Below are positions 43,210 through 55,030 of a stretch of DNA of 64,000 bases, one piece after another. The notes beneath the pieces were generated by a model. That model searched no databases and was not told the origin of the DNA. It was given only the letters and a program-made list of their open reading frames with translations. How positions within the stretch are numbered: position 1 is the stretch's first letter; each line of letters begins with the position of its first letter. Source of the stretch: Sabulicella glaciei (GTDB taxonomy: Bacteria > Pseudomonadota > Alphaproteobacteria > Acetobacterales > Acetobacteraceae); contig NZ_JAPFQI010000004.1 of assembly GCF_026183895.1 (NCBI RefSeq), forward strand, positions 62,001-126,000, given 5' to 3'. A program made the translations under genes and the position numbers.

Positions 43210-43803
43210 ATGGAAACCCTGCACAACGCCAAGGTGATGAACCGCTTCGACCTGACGAAGCGCCTCGTCGCCAAGCTGAAGGACGAGGCCGTGATCGGCG
43301 GCATCGGCAACAGCAATTTCGACCTTTGGGCCTCGGGCCACCGGCCGCAGAATTTCTACATGCTGGGCTCCATGGGCCTCGCCGCGCCGATCGCGCTGGG
43401 CTTCGCCCTGGCGCAGCCGCAGCGGCGCGTCTTTGCGCTGGAGGGCGACGGTTCGCTGCTGATGCAGTTGGGCTGCCTGTCCACGATCGCCACGCGGGCG
43501 CCGCGCAACCTCTGCGTCATCTTGTGGGACAACGGCGTCTACCAGATCACCGGCTCGCAGCCGACGCCGGCCGCGACGGCGCGCACCGACTTCGTTGCCA
43601 TCGCGCGGGCCAGCGGCCTCCCGCAGAGCCATTGGGCGGCGGACGAGGCGGAGTTCGAATCGCTGGTGGACGCTTCGCTGGCCGGGGAGGGGCCGTTCTT
43701 CATCGGCGTGCGCGTGGACAGCCAGCCCGCGGTGGCGCAGCCCGAGCGCGATCCGTCGCGCATCCGCGACGCCTTCATGCGCGGGGTCGGCAGCAAGGGC
43801 TAG
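43210..43803 (+). CDS. ThDP-dependent decarboxylase-like subunit, diphosphate-binding half
   Basis: 197-residue PP domain partner. The ThDP/Mg motif runs from EGDGSLLMQLG to ILWDNGVYQITG (GDG...N pattern). GSMGLAAPIALGFALAQP is the strand-helix block before it, as in ComE and phosphonopyruvate decarboxylase. The two halves together give the length of a single-chain phosphonopyruvate decarboxylase. GTGAGG before the ATG at 43210 overlaps the stop of the first subunit, which implies coupled translation of a heteromeric enzyme. A Bug receptor gene follows 56 bases later. Confidence 0.87.
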   Translation: METLHNAKVMNRFDLTKRLVAKLKDEAVIGGIGNSNFDLWASGHRPQNFYMLGSMGLAAPIALGFALAQPQRRVFALEGDGSLLMQLGCLSTIATRAPRNLCVILWDNGVYQITGSQPTPAATARTDFVAIARASGLPQSHWAADEAEFESLVDASLAGEGPFFIGVRVDSQPAVAQPERDPSRIRDAFMRGVGSKG

Positions 43804-43859
43804 GGCGGCGCGTTCCGCTGCGGCATGATCGGCCTGGGAAACTCAACCAGGAATCCATC

Positions 43860-44810
43860 ATGCGCCGACCCTTCCTTGCCTTCGCCGCCGCGCTGCTGCT
43901 CTCCGGCACCGCGGTGGCGCAGCAGGCCCAGCCGCCCATGCGCCTCATCGTCGGCTTCCCGCCGGGCGGCGGCATCGACCTGCTGACCCGCGTGATGGCG
44001 GAGGAGCTGGGCAGCCGCCTCGGCCGCACCGTGGTGGTGGAGAACCGCACCGGGGCGGGCGGCAACATCGCCGCCGACGCCGTCGCCAAGGCGGCGCCGG
44101 ATGGCAACACGCTGGGCGCGGTCCCGGCGGGGCCGCTGGTGATCAACCGGCACCTCTACCGCTCCATGCCCTTCGACCCGCTGAACGACCTTGCCCCCGT
44201 TAGCCGCTTCGCTGCCATTCCGGTCATCTTCATGAGCGCGCCCAATTCGGGCATCACCGACATGGCGGGGCTGCGGGCGGCGCTGGCGCGCGGTCCCATC
44301 CCATGCGGCACGCCGGGGGCGGGGACCACCCAGCACCTAGCGACCGCGCTGCTGATGCGCGCGCTGGAGCGGGACTGCACGATCGTCCACTACCGCGGCA
44401 CCGGCCCGGCCCTGCCGGACCTCCTGAACGGCACCATCACCACCTACACCGACACGGTGGTGACCGGCCTGCCGCCGACGCGCGACGGCCGCGCCCGCGC
44501 CCTGGCCATCGCCTCGCCGCAGCGCCTGTCCTTCGCGCCGGACGTGCCCACCGTGGCGGAGACGGTGCCCGGCTATTCCGCTGAGACCTGGCTGGCGCTG
44601 ATGGCGCCGCGCGGCACGTCTGAGCCGGTCCTGGCGCGGCTGGAGCAGGTGATGCGCGAGACAGCACGTGAGCCGCGCGTCGTGGCGCGGCTGCGGGAAC
44701 TGGGCGCGGAAGCCGTGGGCTCCACCCGCGCCGAACTGGCCGAGACGATCCGCAGCCAGGACGCGATGTGGGCGCCAGTGGTCCGCGCCACGGGCGTCAC
44801 GGTGGATTGA
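43860..44810 (+). CDS. Bug-family periplasmic solute receptor
   Basis: TTT-type binding protein of 316 residues. The signal peptide FLAFAAALLLSGTAVAQ ends in an Ala-x-Ala site. Blocks are MRLIVGFPPGGGIDLLTR, VVENRTGAGGNIAAD, PCGTPGAGTTQHLA, HYRGTGPALPDLLNG and TVAETVPGYS. AGGAATC precedes the ATG. It is the third gene after the split ThDP enzyme on the same strand, so its ligand may be that enzyme's oxo acid or a precursor. A perfect 13-bp hairpin lies 21 bases after the stop. Confidence 0.93.
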   Translation: MRRPFLAFAAALLLSGTAVAQQAQPPMRLIVGFPPGGGIDLLTRVMAEELGSRLGRTVVVENRTGAGGNIAADAVAKAAPDGNTLGAVPAGPLVINRHLYRSMPFDPLNDLAPVSRFAAIPVIFMSAPNSGITDMAGLRAALARGPIPCGTPGAGTTQHLATALLMRALERDCTIVHYRGTGPALPDLLNGTITTYTDTVVTGLPPTRDGRARALAIASPQRLSFAPDVPTVAETVPGYSAETWLALMAPRGTSEPVLARLEQVMRETAREPRVVARLRELGAEAVGSTRAELAETIRSQDAMWAPVVRATGVTVD

Positions 44811-44831
44811 AGGGAGCTGCAGGCAAAAGAA

Positions 44832-44860
44832 TGGCCGCTAACTCAGGGAGTTAGCGGCCA
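44832..44860. terminator. Convergent terminator hairpin between the Bug and LysR genes
   Basis: TGGCCGCTAACTC, loop AGG, GAGTTAGCGGCCA form a perfect 13-bp stem. On the minus strand it is followed by ATTCTTTTG, so it can end the LysR transcript. On the + strand it lies 21 bases after the Bug stop but has no T-run. Confidence 0.7.
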
Positions 44861-44878
44861 AGTCATACAGGGAGGCTT

Positions 44879-44952
44879 CACGTCTGGGAGACGTGGGACC
44901 CGAAGGCCCCGACAGCGCTCGCGCGCCGTTGGAGGAATCAATACTCCTCCCA
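44879..44952. other. Two further stem-loops in the Bug-LysR gap
   Basis: CACGTCT-ggg-AGACGTG (44879-44895) and GGAGGA with TCCTCC around an 8-base loop (44933-44952) follow the large hairpin at 44832. No protein gene is present in 44811-45032. Three perfect stems in 121 bases suggest a structured RNA or an elaborate 3' end. Confidence 0.5.
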
Positions 44953-45032
44953 CCGCCATGCGGAATCAGCAAAACATCGCTTCAGTCATGCGCGCGACGC
45001 GGGGCAATTTCCAGGATGTGGAAAGGAGATGA

Positions 45033-45938
45033 TCAGGCTCGGTCGCCGCCCGCAGGGTGCGACAGTTCGGAGACGAGGAAGTCCCGAAAGACCGAAACCC
45101 GCTTCGAGGCGCGCATTTCCTCCGGATACACGAAGTAGGCATTGATCTTCGGTGCCTTGAGCTCCGGCAGGACGGTCAGCAGGCCCTCAAGCTCCGGACC
45201 CATGTAGTCCGGCATGGCGGCGAGGCCGAGGCCCGACTGCACGGCGCGCAGCATGCCGATGAGGCTGTTGCACTCCACCGTGCCGCGCCGGCCCTGTCCA
45301 GGCTTGCGGCCAATCTCGGCCAGCCAGTTGATCTCCTCGACGGGCGGCCGGTAGTCGCCCCAGACAATCAGCCGGTGCGCGTCCAGCTCCTCCGGCCGTT
45401 GCGGGATGCCGTGGCGCTTCAGGTAGTCGGGCGCGCCGACGATACGCCAGCCGAAGGTGGCGACATGGCGCTGGATCAGGTCCGGCTGGCGGGGCGGGTG
45501 CATGCGGATGGCGACATCCGCCTCGCGCATCGCCAGGTCCAGGTCGGCGTCGTCCAGGATCACCGACACGTTGATGTCTGGATACGCTTCCAGGAAGCGG
45601 TGCAGGCGCGGCGCGAGCCAAGTGGACCCGAAGCCGGTCGTGGTCGTCACCTTCAGCCGCCCGGCCGGGCGTTCCCGTCCCTCGGTCAGCAGCGCCTCGG
45701 TCATGGCGAGCTTGGCGAAGACCTCGCGAACCGTGCGGTTCAGCGTCTCGCCTGCCTCGGTCAGGATCAGGCCGCGCGCATGGCGGTGGAAGAGTGGCAC
45801 GGAGAGTGCTTCCTCCAGGGCCTGGATCTGCCGCGACACCGCGCTTTGCGACAGGGCCAGCGTCTCGCCCGCATGGGTGAAGGAACCGGCTTCGGCGACG
45901 GCGTGGAAGACGCGCAGCTTGTCCCAGTCGAGCGGCAT
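45033..45938 (-). CDS. LysR-family transcriptional regulator
   Basis: 301 residues. The N-terminal winged helix is LRVFHAVAEAGSFTHAGE followed by LSQSAVSRQIQALEEAL. The effector-binding half starts LKVTTTTGFGSTWLAPRL and has the RIVGAPDYLKRHG segment of GcvA/AmpR-like members. Its ATG shares one base with the stop of trxB (TGATG), so it is cotranslated with thioredoxin reductase. LysR genes usually stand divergent from their targets, so this coupling suggests a redox or trxB-linked role; that is inference. The 13-bp hairpin at 44832-44860 is its probable terminator. Confidence 0.92.
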   Translation of the reverse strand: MPLDWDKLRVFHAVAEAGSFTHAGETLALSQSAVSRQIQALEEALSVPLFHRHARGLILTEAGETLNRTVREVFAKLAMTEALLTEGRERPAGRLKVTTTTGFGSTWLAPRLHRFLEAYPDINVSVILDDADLDLAMREADVAIRMHPPRQPDLIQRHVATFGWRIVGAPDYLKRHGIPQRPEELDAHRLIVWGDYRPPVEEINWLAEIGRKPGQGRRGTVECNSLIGMLRAVQSGLGLAAMPDYMGPELEGLLTVLPELKAPKINAYFVYPEEMRASKRVSVFRDFLVSELSHPAGGDRA

Positions 45939-46939
45939 CACGCGACCCTCTCCTTGCTGGTTTCCGTTCCGTAGGAGGCGGACGAGGGCGCCGAGGCCGC
46001 GCGGTGCGCCAGCCACTTCTCGGCATCCAGCGCCGCCATGCAGCCGGTTCCGGCCGCGGTCACCGCCTGGCGGTAGATGCGGTCGGCCACGTCGCCCGCC
46101 GCGAAGACGCCCGGGACGGTGGTGCGGGTCGAGCCCGGCTCCACCAGGAGGTAGCCGCCCTCGTCCATCGCAAGCTGGCCGCGGAACAGGGCAGTGGCCG
46201 GCTCATGCCCGATCGCGACGAAGACGCCGTCCACCGGGAGTTCCCGCCTCTCGCCGCTTCGCGCATCGCGCAGCTGCAGGGCGCGGGCGATGGGGCGCGC
46301 CGTATCGGTGCCGAGCATCGCCTCCGTCACCTGGTTCCACAGGATCGTGACGTTCTCCTTGGCGAAGAGACGCTGCTGCAGGATCTTCTCGGCCCGCAGG
46401 GAGTCGCGCCGGTGCACCAGCGTGACGTGCCTCGCGAGGTTGGAGAGGTAGAGCGCCTCTTCCACCGCGCTGTTGCCGCCGCCGATCACTGCAACATCCT
46501 TGCCGCGGAAGAAGAACCCGTCGCAGGTGGCGCAGGCAGAGACGCCGAAGCCCGAAAGCTCCTTTTCGCCAGGAATGCCGAGCCAACGCGCCTGTGCGCC
46601 GGTCGCGATGACCACCGCATCCGCCTCGTAGCGGTCGCCCGAATCGCACTCCGCGACGAAGGGATGGCTGGAGAAGTCCACGCGGGTGACGAGGTCGTAG
46701 ACGAGCTTCGTGCCGACATGTTCCGCCTGCGCACGCATCTGTTCCATCAGCCAGGGGCCCTGCACCGCCTCGGCGAAACCAGGGTAGTTCTCGACATCGG
46801 TGGTGATGGTCAGCTGTCCGCCCGGCTGCATTCCCGCGACCAGAACGGGCGCGAGCCCAGCACGGGCGGCGTAGATGGCGGCGGTGTAGCCGGCAGGGCC
46901 TGCGCCGATGATCAGCAAGCGGGGCGTGTGTGTGGGCAC
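45938..46939 (-). CDS. trxB: Thioredoxin-disulfide reductase
   Basis: FAD/NADPH enzyme of 333 residues reducing thioredoxin. The FAD motif is LLIIGAGPAGYTAAIYAARAG, the redox centre ACATCDGFFF (CxxC), the NADPH motif VAVIGGGNSAVEEALYL with HRRDSLRAEK after it, and the C-terminal FAD contact GVFAAGDVADRIYRQAV. The GTG at 46939 places the protein start six residues before LLIIG, as in relatives; an ATG at 46984 would add 15 residues. Neither has a strong ribosome-binding site. It is divergent from the Lrp-type regulator gene. Confidence 0.95.
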   Translation of the reverse strand: MPTHTPRLLIIGAGPAGYTAAIYAARAGLAPVLVAGMQPGGQLTITTDVENYPGFAEAVQGPWLMEQMRAQAEHVGTKLVYDLVTRVDFSSHPFVAECDSGDRYEADAVVIATGAQARWLGIPGEKELSGFGVSACATCDGFFFRGKDVAVIGGGNSAVEEALYLSNLARHVTLVHRRDSLRAEKILQQRLFAKENVTILWNQVTEAMLGTDTARPIARALQLRDARSGERRELPVDGVFVAIGHEPATALFRGQLAMDEGGYLLVEPGSTRTTVPGVFAAGDVADRIYRQAVTAAGTGCMAALDAEKWLAHRAASAPSSASYGTETSKERVA

Positions 46940-47046
46940 AGTTGAATCCGGGGCGTCGTGTGCGTTGCGTGCATATCTGCCCATCGAGCCATGTGGGACA
47001 AGCCCGGAGCTTGCCTTTCTCCGCATCCGCAAGGATATTGCGCGCC

Positions 47047-47547
47047 ATGCCCGGTACCAGCAAGGAAACGACTGCCCGACTCCGGGCCGATCTGGACGCC
47101 ATCGACCTGCGGATTCTAGCCGAATTGCAGGCCGATGGGCGGATCACCAATGTCGACCTCGCGCAGCGTGTCGGCCTGTCCGCGCCGCCCTGCCTCCGCC
47201 GCGTCCGCCGGCTGGAGGAGACGGGCGTGCTGCGCGGCTATCATGCCGACATCGAGCCGGCGGCGCTCGGCTTCGATGTCACCTTCTTCGCCATCGTCGG
47301 GCTGGAGTCGCAGAAGCAGGCGGTGCTGGACGCCTTCGAGGCCGAGGTGACCTCCTGGCCCGAGGTGCGCGAGTGTCACATGATTCGCGGCGGGGGCGAT
47401 TTCCTGCTGCGCCTCGTGGCGCGGGACACGCCGCACGAGAACGAGCTGACCTCACGCCTTACCGGCTCGCCGCACGTGCTGCGGGTGCAGACCTTGCAGA
47501 CCATCCGCATCGGCAAGAGCGAGGCCGGGGTGCCGGTCACGCCCTGA
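47047..47547 (+). CDS. Lrp/AsnC-family regulator
   Basis: 166 residues. The winged helix has LDAIDLRILAELQADGR and LSAPPCLRRVRRLEETG, and the C-terminal RAM/effector domain runs from YHADIEPAALGFDV to the end. It is divergent from trxB and its stop abuts that of the threonine ammonia-lyase gene, an enzyme class that Lrp-type proteins often control. The ATG at 47047 gives a normal length. Its ligand is likely an amino acid, by family. Confidence 0.92.
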   Translation: MPGTSKETTARLRADLDAIDLRILAELQADGRITNVDLAQRVGLSAPPCLRRVRRLEETGVLRGYHADIEPAALGFDVTFFAIVGLESQKQAVLDAFEAEVTSWPEVRECHMIRGGGDFLLRLVARDTPHENELTSRLTGSPHVLRVQTLQTIRIGKSEAGVPVTP

Positions 47548-48753
47548 TCAGGGCGAGCGGCGCACCACGTAGTCGCCCGCCTCCAGCGCCGCCACGATCG
47601 CATCGGCCTGGATGCGGTCGCGCACCTCGATCATCAGCTCCAGCTCCGCCGTCTGGACGGAAGGGGCGGCAAAGAGGCGCTGGTGGCTGACCTCGATCAC
47701 GTTGCCGCCCGCCTCCGCCACGCGGGTGGCGATGTCCGCCAGCACGCCCGGGCGGTCCGGGATGTCCAGGTGCAGGCGCAGGAGCCGCCCGTCGCGAAGC
47801 AGGTTCCGCAGCAGGACGTTGGACAGGATGCGAGGGTCGATGTTGCCGCCGCAGACCGGCGTACCGACGCGCCTGCCGGCGAAGCGCTCCGGGAAGGACA
47901 GGATGGCGGCGAGGCCGGCGGCGCCGGCACCTTCGGCCACCACCTTGGCGCCCTCGGCCAGCAGGGCGATGGCCTGCTCCACCGCGCGCTCCGGCACCAC
48001 AAGCACCTCGGCGCCGTGCTTGCGCAGCAGTTCCAGCGGCAACTCCCCTACGTCGCGCACGGCGATGCCCTCGGCGATGGTCGGGCCGCCCACCTGGACC
48101 GGCCGCCCCGCGAGGCGCTGCGCCATGGCCGGGTAGCCCTCCACCTCCACCCCGAAGACCGGAAGGCCGGGGCGCAGCGCGGCGGCCGCGACCGCGCAGC
48201 CGGCGACAAGGCCGCCACCACCCGTGGGCAGGATCAGCGCCTCGAGCTCCGGCGCTTCCTCCAGCATCTCAAGGGCCAGCGTGCCCTGGCCGGCCAGGAC
48301 GCCTGGGTCGTCATAGGGGTGGATGAAGACGAAGCCGTGCTCGCGCGCCAGCGCATGGGCGTGGGCGGCGGCCTCGGCCAGGGTCTCGCCGTGCAGCACC
48401 ACCCGCGCGCCGAAGCCCTCGGTGCGGAGCACCTTGTTGGCCGGGGTGAAGCGCGGCATCACGATGGTGGCCGAGACCCCCATCAGCGTGGCGTGGCGCG
48501 CCACGGCCTGGGCGTGGTTGCCGGCCGACATGGCGATCACCCCCGCCTCACGCTCGCGCGCGGAAAGCAGGGCCAGGCGGTTCGCCGCGCCTCGCTCCTT
48601 GAAGGCGCCCGTGGCCTGGAGGTTGTCGAGCTTCAGCAGCACGGTCGCGCCCGCGGCGCGGGACACGGACGGGGCTTCGATCAGCGGCGTGCGGAGGACG
48701 CGCCCGGCGATCCGGCCAGCGGCCGCCTGGATGTCGGCGAGGGTAACGGGCAT
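47548..48753 (-). CDS. ilvA: Threonine ammonia-lyase with ACT domain
   Basis: PLP enzyme deaminating threonine to 2-oxobutyrate for isoleucine synthesis, 401 residues. The PLP lysine lies in LQATGAFKERGAANRL, the phosphate-binding loop is PTGGGGLVAGCAV, and SAGNHAQAVA binds the substrate. A single C-terminal ACT domain (about 325-401, LHLDIPDRPGVLADIA) suggests control by an amino acid. This length and single ACT domain match the short IlvA/TdcB form frequent in alphaproteobacteria. A serine-racemase-type role cannot be excluded. The gene lies 46 bases downstream of greA on the same strand. Confidence 0.9.
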   Translation of the reverse strand: MPVTLADIQAAAGRIAGRVLRTPLIEAPSVSRAAGATVLLKLDNLQATGAFKERGAANRLALLSAREREAGVIAMSAGNHAQAVARHATLMGVSATIVMPRFTPANKVLRTEGFGARVVLHGETLAEAAAHAHALAREHGFVFIHPYDDPGVLAGQGTLALEMLEEAPELEALILPTGGGGLVAGCAVAAAALRPGLPVFGVEVEGYPAMAQRLAGRPVQVGGPTIAEGIAVRDVGELPLELLRKHGAEVLVVPERAVEQAIALLAEGAKVVAEGAGAAGLAAILSFPERFAGRRVGTPVCGGNIDPRILSNVLLRNLLRDGRLLRLHLDIPDRPGVLADIATRVAEAGGNVIEVSHQRLFAAPSVQTAELELMIEVRDRIQADAIVAALEAGDYVVRRSP

Positions 48754-48799
48754 GGGTCAGGCTTTCCGGCCGCCCGTCGCCGGGCGGCCGCAGGCGCGG

Positions 48800-49270
48800 T
48801 CAGAAGCTGACCTGGGTGATCTCGACGGCGCGGGAGCCGCCGGGGGCAGGGACCTCGACGCTGTCGCCGACCTTCTTGCCCATCAGCGCCTTCGCCAGCG
48901 GCGAGGACAGGGAGATGGAGTTGGACTTCATGTCCGCCTCGTACTGGCCGACGATGCGGTAGGTCTGCTCCTTCTCCGTCTCCTCATCCAGGATCGTGAC
49001 CTTGGCGCCGAAGCGCACCTGGTCGCCGGTCATGCGGGACACGTCGATCACCTCGACGGAGGGGATGATGGATTCTAGCTCGCCGATTCGGCCCTCGATA
49101 AAGGATTGCCGCTCGCGCGCCGCGTGGTACTCGGCATTCTCGCTCAGGTCGCCATGCGCGCGGGCCTCGGCGATGGCGCGGATGATGGACGGGCGCTCCT
49201 CGCTCTTGAGGAGGCGCAGTTCCTCTTCCAGCTTGGCCAGACCTTCGGCGGTCATGGGGAACTTCTGCAA
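48800..49270 (-). CDS. greA: Transcription elongation factor GreA
   Basis: Cleavage factor that rescues backtracked RNA polymerase, 156 residues. The N-terminal coiled coil has [17 protein letters not shown] and the tip acidic residues in [16 protein letters not shown], the signature of GreA. The C-terminal FKBP-like domain ends [18 protein letters not shown]. The start is a TTG at 49270 ([10 protein letters not shown], the usual alphaproteobacterial opening) with GGAG close by; the in-frame ATG at 49255 is the alternative. It follows carB on the same strand. Confidence 0.95.
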   Translation of the reverse strand: MQKFPMTAEGLAKLEEELRLLKSEERPSIIRAIAEARAHGDLSENAEYHAARERQSFIEGRIGELESIIPSVEVIDVSRMTGDQVRFGAKVTILDEETEKEQTYRIVGQYEADMKSNSISLSSPLAKALMGKKVGDSVEVPAPGGSRAVEITQVSF

Positions 49271-49345
49271 GGCTCCGGTCCTTCGCGATGCTTTTCCGCC
49301 GGGGCCAACGACCCGTTCCTTCGCTCCGGCGGTGAGGGGTGGGGA

Positions 49346-49363
49346 GGGGGCCTGATCGCCCCC
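49346..49363 (-). terminator. GC-rich stem-loop after carB
   Basis: GGGGGC-ctgatc-GCCCCC forms a 6-bp hairpin eight bases beyond the carB stop on the minus strand. There is no T-run, so it is a weak candidate that would let greA be read through. Confidence 0.35.
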
Positions 49364-49371
49364 GCCCGTGG

Positions 49372-52632
<3,261 letters not shown>

Positions 52633-52637
52633 GGCAG

Positions 52638-52895
52638 TCAGCCTTTCTGGGCGCGCTGGGCGCGGAAGAGCAGGAGGGGCAGGAGCAGCGCGTGCGGCAC
52701 GCCCCAGAAAAGGAGGGCGACGAGGCGGTATTCCCCGTCGAGGCTCAGCAGCGTCACCGCATGCACGGCCACGGAGATGGCGAAGGCCGTGATCGCGGCG
52801 CGCATCGGCGCGTAGAGCTTGCGCAGCGCGTGCGCGAGCCAGAACAGCACCAGCGCCGAATAGGCGAGGGCCATGACGGGGACAGCAAAGTTCAT
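52638..52895 (-). CDS. Small membrane protein between carA-SDR and carB, unknown
   Basis: 85 residues with three predicted membrane helices (about 3-24, 32-52 and 58-77), the first containing [18 protein letters not shown]. Basic residues after helix 1 (RKLYAPMR) and at the C-terminus (FRAQRAQKG) suggest both are cytoplasmic. No family is recognised. Its stop lies five bases before the carB ATG and it follows the SDR gene by 27 bases, so it is within the carA-carB transcript. Confidence 0.7.
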   Translation of the reverse strand: MNFAVPVMALAYSALVLFWLAHALRKLYAPMRAAITAFAISVAVHAVTLLSLDGEYRLVALLFWGVPHALLLPLLLFRAQRAQKG

Positions 52896-52922
52896 GGCCT
52901 GGCTTGCCGTCCCTTCCGCCGC

Positions 52923-53675
52923 TCAGCCCATTGCCGCGAAGCCGCCATCCACCGGGATGGCGGTGCCGGTGACGAAGCCGGCGGCGTCGGAGGCGAGGAA
53001 GGCGGCGATGCCGCCGAGGTCGTCCGGCTTGCCCCAGCGGCCCATCGGCGTGCGGGCGGCCTGCCGCTCGTAGAGGCCGGGCACGGTGGCGCGGGCGCCG
53101 TCGGTCAGCTCCGTCTCGATCCAGCCGGGCAGCACCGCGTTCACCGTGATGCCCTCCGCCGCCCAGGCCGTGGCCAGCGACTTGGTGTACTGCACCACCG
53201 CACCCTTGGAGGCGCCATAGGCCGGCGAGAAGGGCATGCCGAAGATGCTGAGGATCGAGCCGATGTTGATAACCCGCCCGACCCGATGCTGCTTCAGCAT
53301 CGGATAGGCGCCGCGCGTCATCCGCATCAGCGAGCCGAGATTGGTGTCCAGCACCGTCTCCCAATCGGCGTCGGTCACTTCCTCGGGCCGCTTGCGGATG
53401 TTGGTGCCGGCATTGTTCACCAGGATGTCCAGGCGGCCGTGGCGGTTGCGGACCTCGTCCAGCACGCGCTCATGCGCGCCCTTGGCCGTCAGGTCCGCCT
53501 CGATCACCAGCGTCTGCCCGGGCAGCTCCTTCGCCGCCGCCTCGTTCTTGGCAGCGTTGCGGCCGGTGATGGCGAGGGCGGCGCCGTTCGCTGCCAGCGC
53601 CTTCGCCATGCCGAGGCCGATGCCCCCGTTGCCCCCGGTGACGAGCGCGACGCGCCCCGACAGGTCCCACATCAT
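52923..53675 (-). CDS. Short-chain dehydrogenase/reductase within the car cluster
   Basis: NAD(P)-dependent oxidoreductase of 250 residues. It has [10 protein letters not shown] for cofactor binding, [11 protein letters not shown], the catalytic [11 protein letters not shown] ... YGASKGAV (Ser-Tyr-Lys) and the C-terminal [14 protein letters not shown]. The ITGRN segment after the second strand suggests NADPH. It resembles gluconate 5-dehydrogenase or FabG-type enzymes. The ATG at 53675 overlaps the carA stop, so it is translationally coupled to carA although it has no known role in pyrimidine or arginine synthesis. Confidence 0.9.
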   Translation of the reverse strand: MMWDLSGRVALVTGGNGGIGLGMAKALAANGAALAITGRNAAKNEAAAKELPGQTLVIEADLTAKGAHERVLDEVRNRHGRLDILVNNAGTNIRKRPEEVTDADWETVLDTNLGSLMRMTRGAYPMLKQHRVGRVINIGSILSIFGMPFSPAYGASKGAVVQYTKSLATAWAAEGITVNAVLPGWIETELTDGARATVPGLYERQAARTPMGRWGKPDDLGGIAAFLASDAAGFVTGTAIPVDGGFAAMG

Positions 53676-54829
53676 CCCTTGTTGTCCTCCATCAGCTTCA
53701 CGAAGCGATGGAAAAGGTAGTGGCTGTCCGAAGGCCCTGGCGAGGCTTCCGGGTGGTATTGCACGGAGAAGGCCGGGCGGTCGGTGGCGGCGATGCCTTC
53801 GTTCGATCCGTCGAAGAGGGAGCGGTGCGTGACCTGCACGCCCTGCGGCAGCGATGCCTCGTCCACGGCGAAGCCATGGTTCTGCGAGGTGATCTCCACC
53901 TTGCCGGTGCCCAGGTCCTGCACTGGCTGGTTGGCGCCGCGATGGCCGCGATCGAGCTTGTAGGTCTTCGCGCCCAGGGCCAGCGCCAGGAGCTGGTGCC
54001 CCAGGCAGATGCCGAAGACCGGCACCTTCTTGTCCAGCACGGCGCGGATCGCGGGCACGGCGTATTCGGCGGTCGCAGCCGGGTCGCCGGGGCCGTTCGA
54101 CAGGAACACCCCGTCGGGCTCGTGGCGCAGGATGTCCTCCGCTGTCGCGGTGGCGGGCAGCACCGTCACCTCGCAGCCGGCATCGGCGAGGCAGCGAAGG
54201 ATGTTGCGCTTGGCGCCGTAATCCATGGCGACGACGCGCTTGGTCGGACTTTCCAGCTTGCCGAAGCCGGCACCCCAGGCCCAGCGCGTCTCGTTCCACT
54301 TGTAGGCCTGCCGGGCCGTGACCTCCTTGGCGAGGTCCATTCCCTCCAGCCCCGGCCAGGCCTTGGCCTGGGCCACCAGGGCGGGGATGTCGAACCGGCC
54401 GTCGGCGGGAAAGGAGATGACGCCGTTGGGCGCGCCGCCGTCGCGGATGCGCGCGGTGAGCGCCCGCGTGTCGAGCCCGCCGATGCCCGGAATGTCGTGG
54501 CGCTTCAGCCACTCCTGCAGGTCCATGGTGGCGCGGTAGTTGGAGGGCTCGGTCACGTCCTGCTTGACCACGACGCCGCGCGCGACCGGAGTGGCCGCCT
54601 CCATGTCCTCGGGATTGGCGCCCACGTTGCCGATATGCGGGAAGGTGAAGCAGATCACCTGGCCAGCATAGGACGGGTCGGTCAGCGTCTCCTGGTAGCC
54701 GGTCAGGCCGGTATTGAAGCAGATTTCCGCGACCTGCGTGCCATGGGCGCCGAAGCCCACGCCCCAGTGGACCATGCCGTCATCCAGCACCAGCACCGCG
54801 GTGGCGCTTTGGGGGACTTCATCGGCCAT
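53672..54829 (-). CDS. carA: Carbamoyl-phosphate synthase small subunit (glutaminase)
   Basis: Glutamine amidotransferase subunit of 385 residues supplying ammonia to CarB. The N-terminal domain has FNTGLTGYQETLTDPSYAGQ. The class I glutaminase domain has SNGPGDPAA, the nucleophile in GICLGHQLLALALGAKTY, and the His/Glu pair in YHPEASPGPSDS. The ATG at 54829 gives the canonical start, with GAAGGAAC about 10 bases upstream. The frame stays open upstream through a helix-turn-helix-like segment to an ATG at 55030 without a stop, so a 452-residue fusion is possible (see the separate entry). Confidence 0.93.
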   Translation of the reverse strand: MADEVPQSATAVLVLDDGMVHWGVGFGAHGTQVAEICFNTGLTGYQETLTDPSYAGQVICFTFPHIGNVGANPEDMEAATPVARGVVVKQDVTEPSNYRATMDLQEWLKRHDIPGIGGLDTRALTARIRDGGAPNGVISFPADGRFDIPALVAQAKAWPGLEGMDLAKEVTARQAYKWNETRWAWGAGFGKLESPTKRVVAMDYGAKRNILRCLADAGCEVTVLPATATAEDILRHEPDGVFLSNGPGDPAATAEYAVPAIRAVLDKKVPVFGICLGHQLLALALGAKTYKLDRGHRGANQPVQDLGTGKVEITSQNHGFAVDEASLPQGVQVTHRSLFDGSNEGIAATDRPAFSVQYHPEASPGPSDSHYLFHRFVKLMEDNKG

Positions 54830-55030
54830 GGGGACTTGTTCCTTCTCTTGCGGGGTGCCGGCGAGGTCTGCCAGGGAAAGCCCCGTGGCGGCCAGGATGG
54901 CAGGCCAGTGCTTCGCGGGAATGGAACGGGACTGGCGCCACTTCCGGATGGCTTCGGTACCGACCTGGCAATGGGCGGCGGCGGCCTCGGCCCCACCCAG
55001 CAGGGCAAGGATGTCTTCCACGGAGCGCAT
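54830..55030 (-). other. Helix-turn-helix-like coding segment in frame with and upstream of carA
   Basis: From the ATG at 55030 the frame encodes about 67 residues that run without a stop into CarA. They read MRSVEDILALLGGAEAAAAH, then QVGTEAIRKWRQSRSIPAKH, then WPAILAATGLSLADLAG. This is the pattern of small Cro/CI-like or YdaS-like helix-turn-helix proteins, with a recognition helix around EAIRKWR and the IPAKHWPAI turn. It could be an N-terminal DNA-binding domain fused to CarA, or a separate product ending by internal initiation at 54829. There is no clear ribosome-binding site before 55030. A dyad GGAAA-ttc-TTTCC lies at about 55083-55095 upstream. Confidence 0.6.

Noticed and set aside
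42677-43803. A phosphonate or sulfonate metabolism locus, suggested by the ComDE/Ppd-like subunits
   Set aside because: No phosphoenolpyruvate mutase, sulfolactate, taurine or phosphonate transport genes are present, so the pathway label is not supported.
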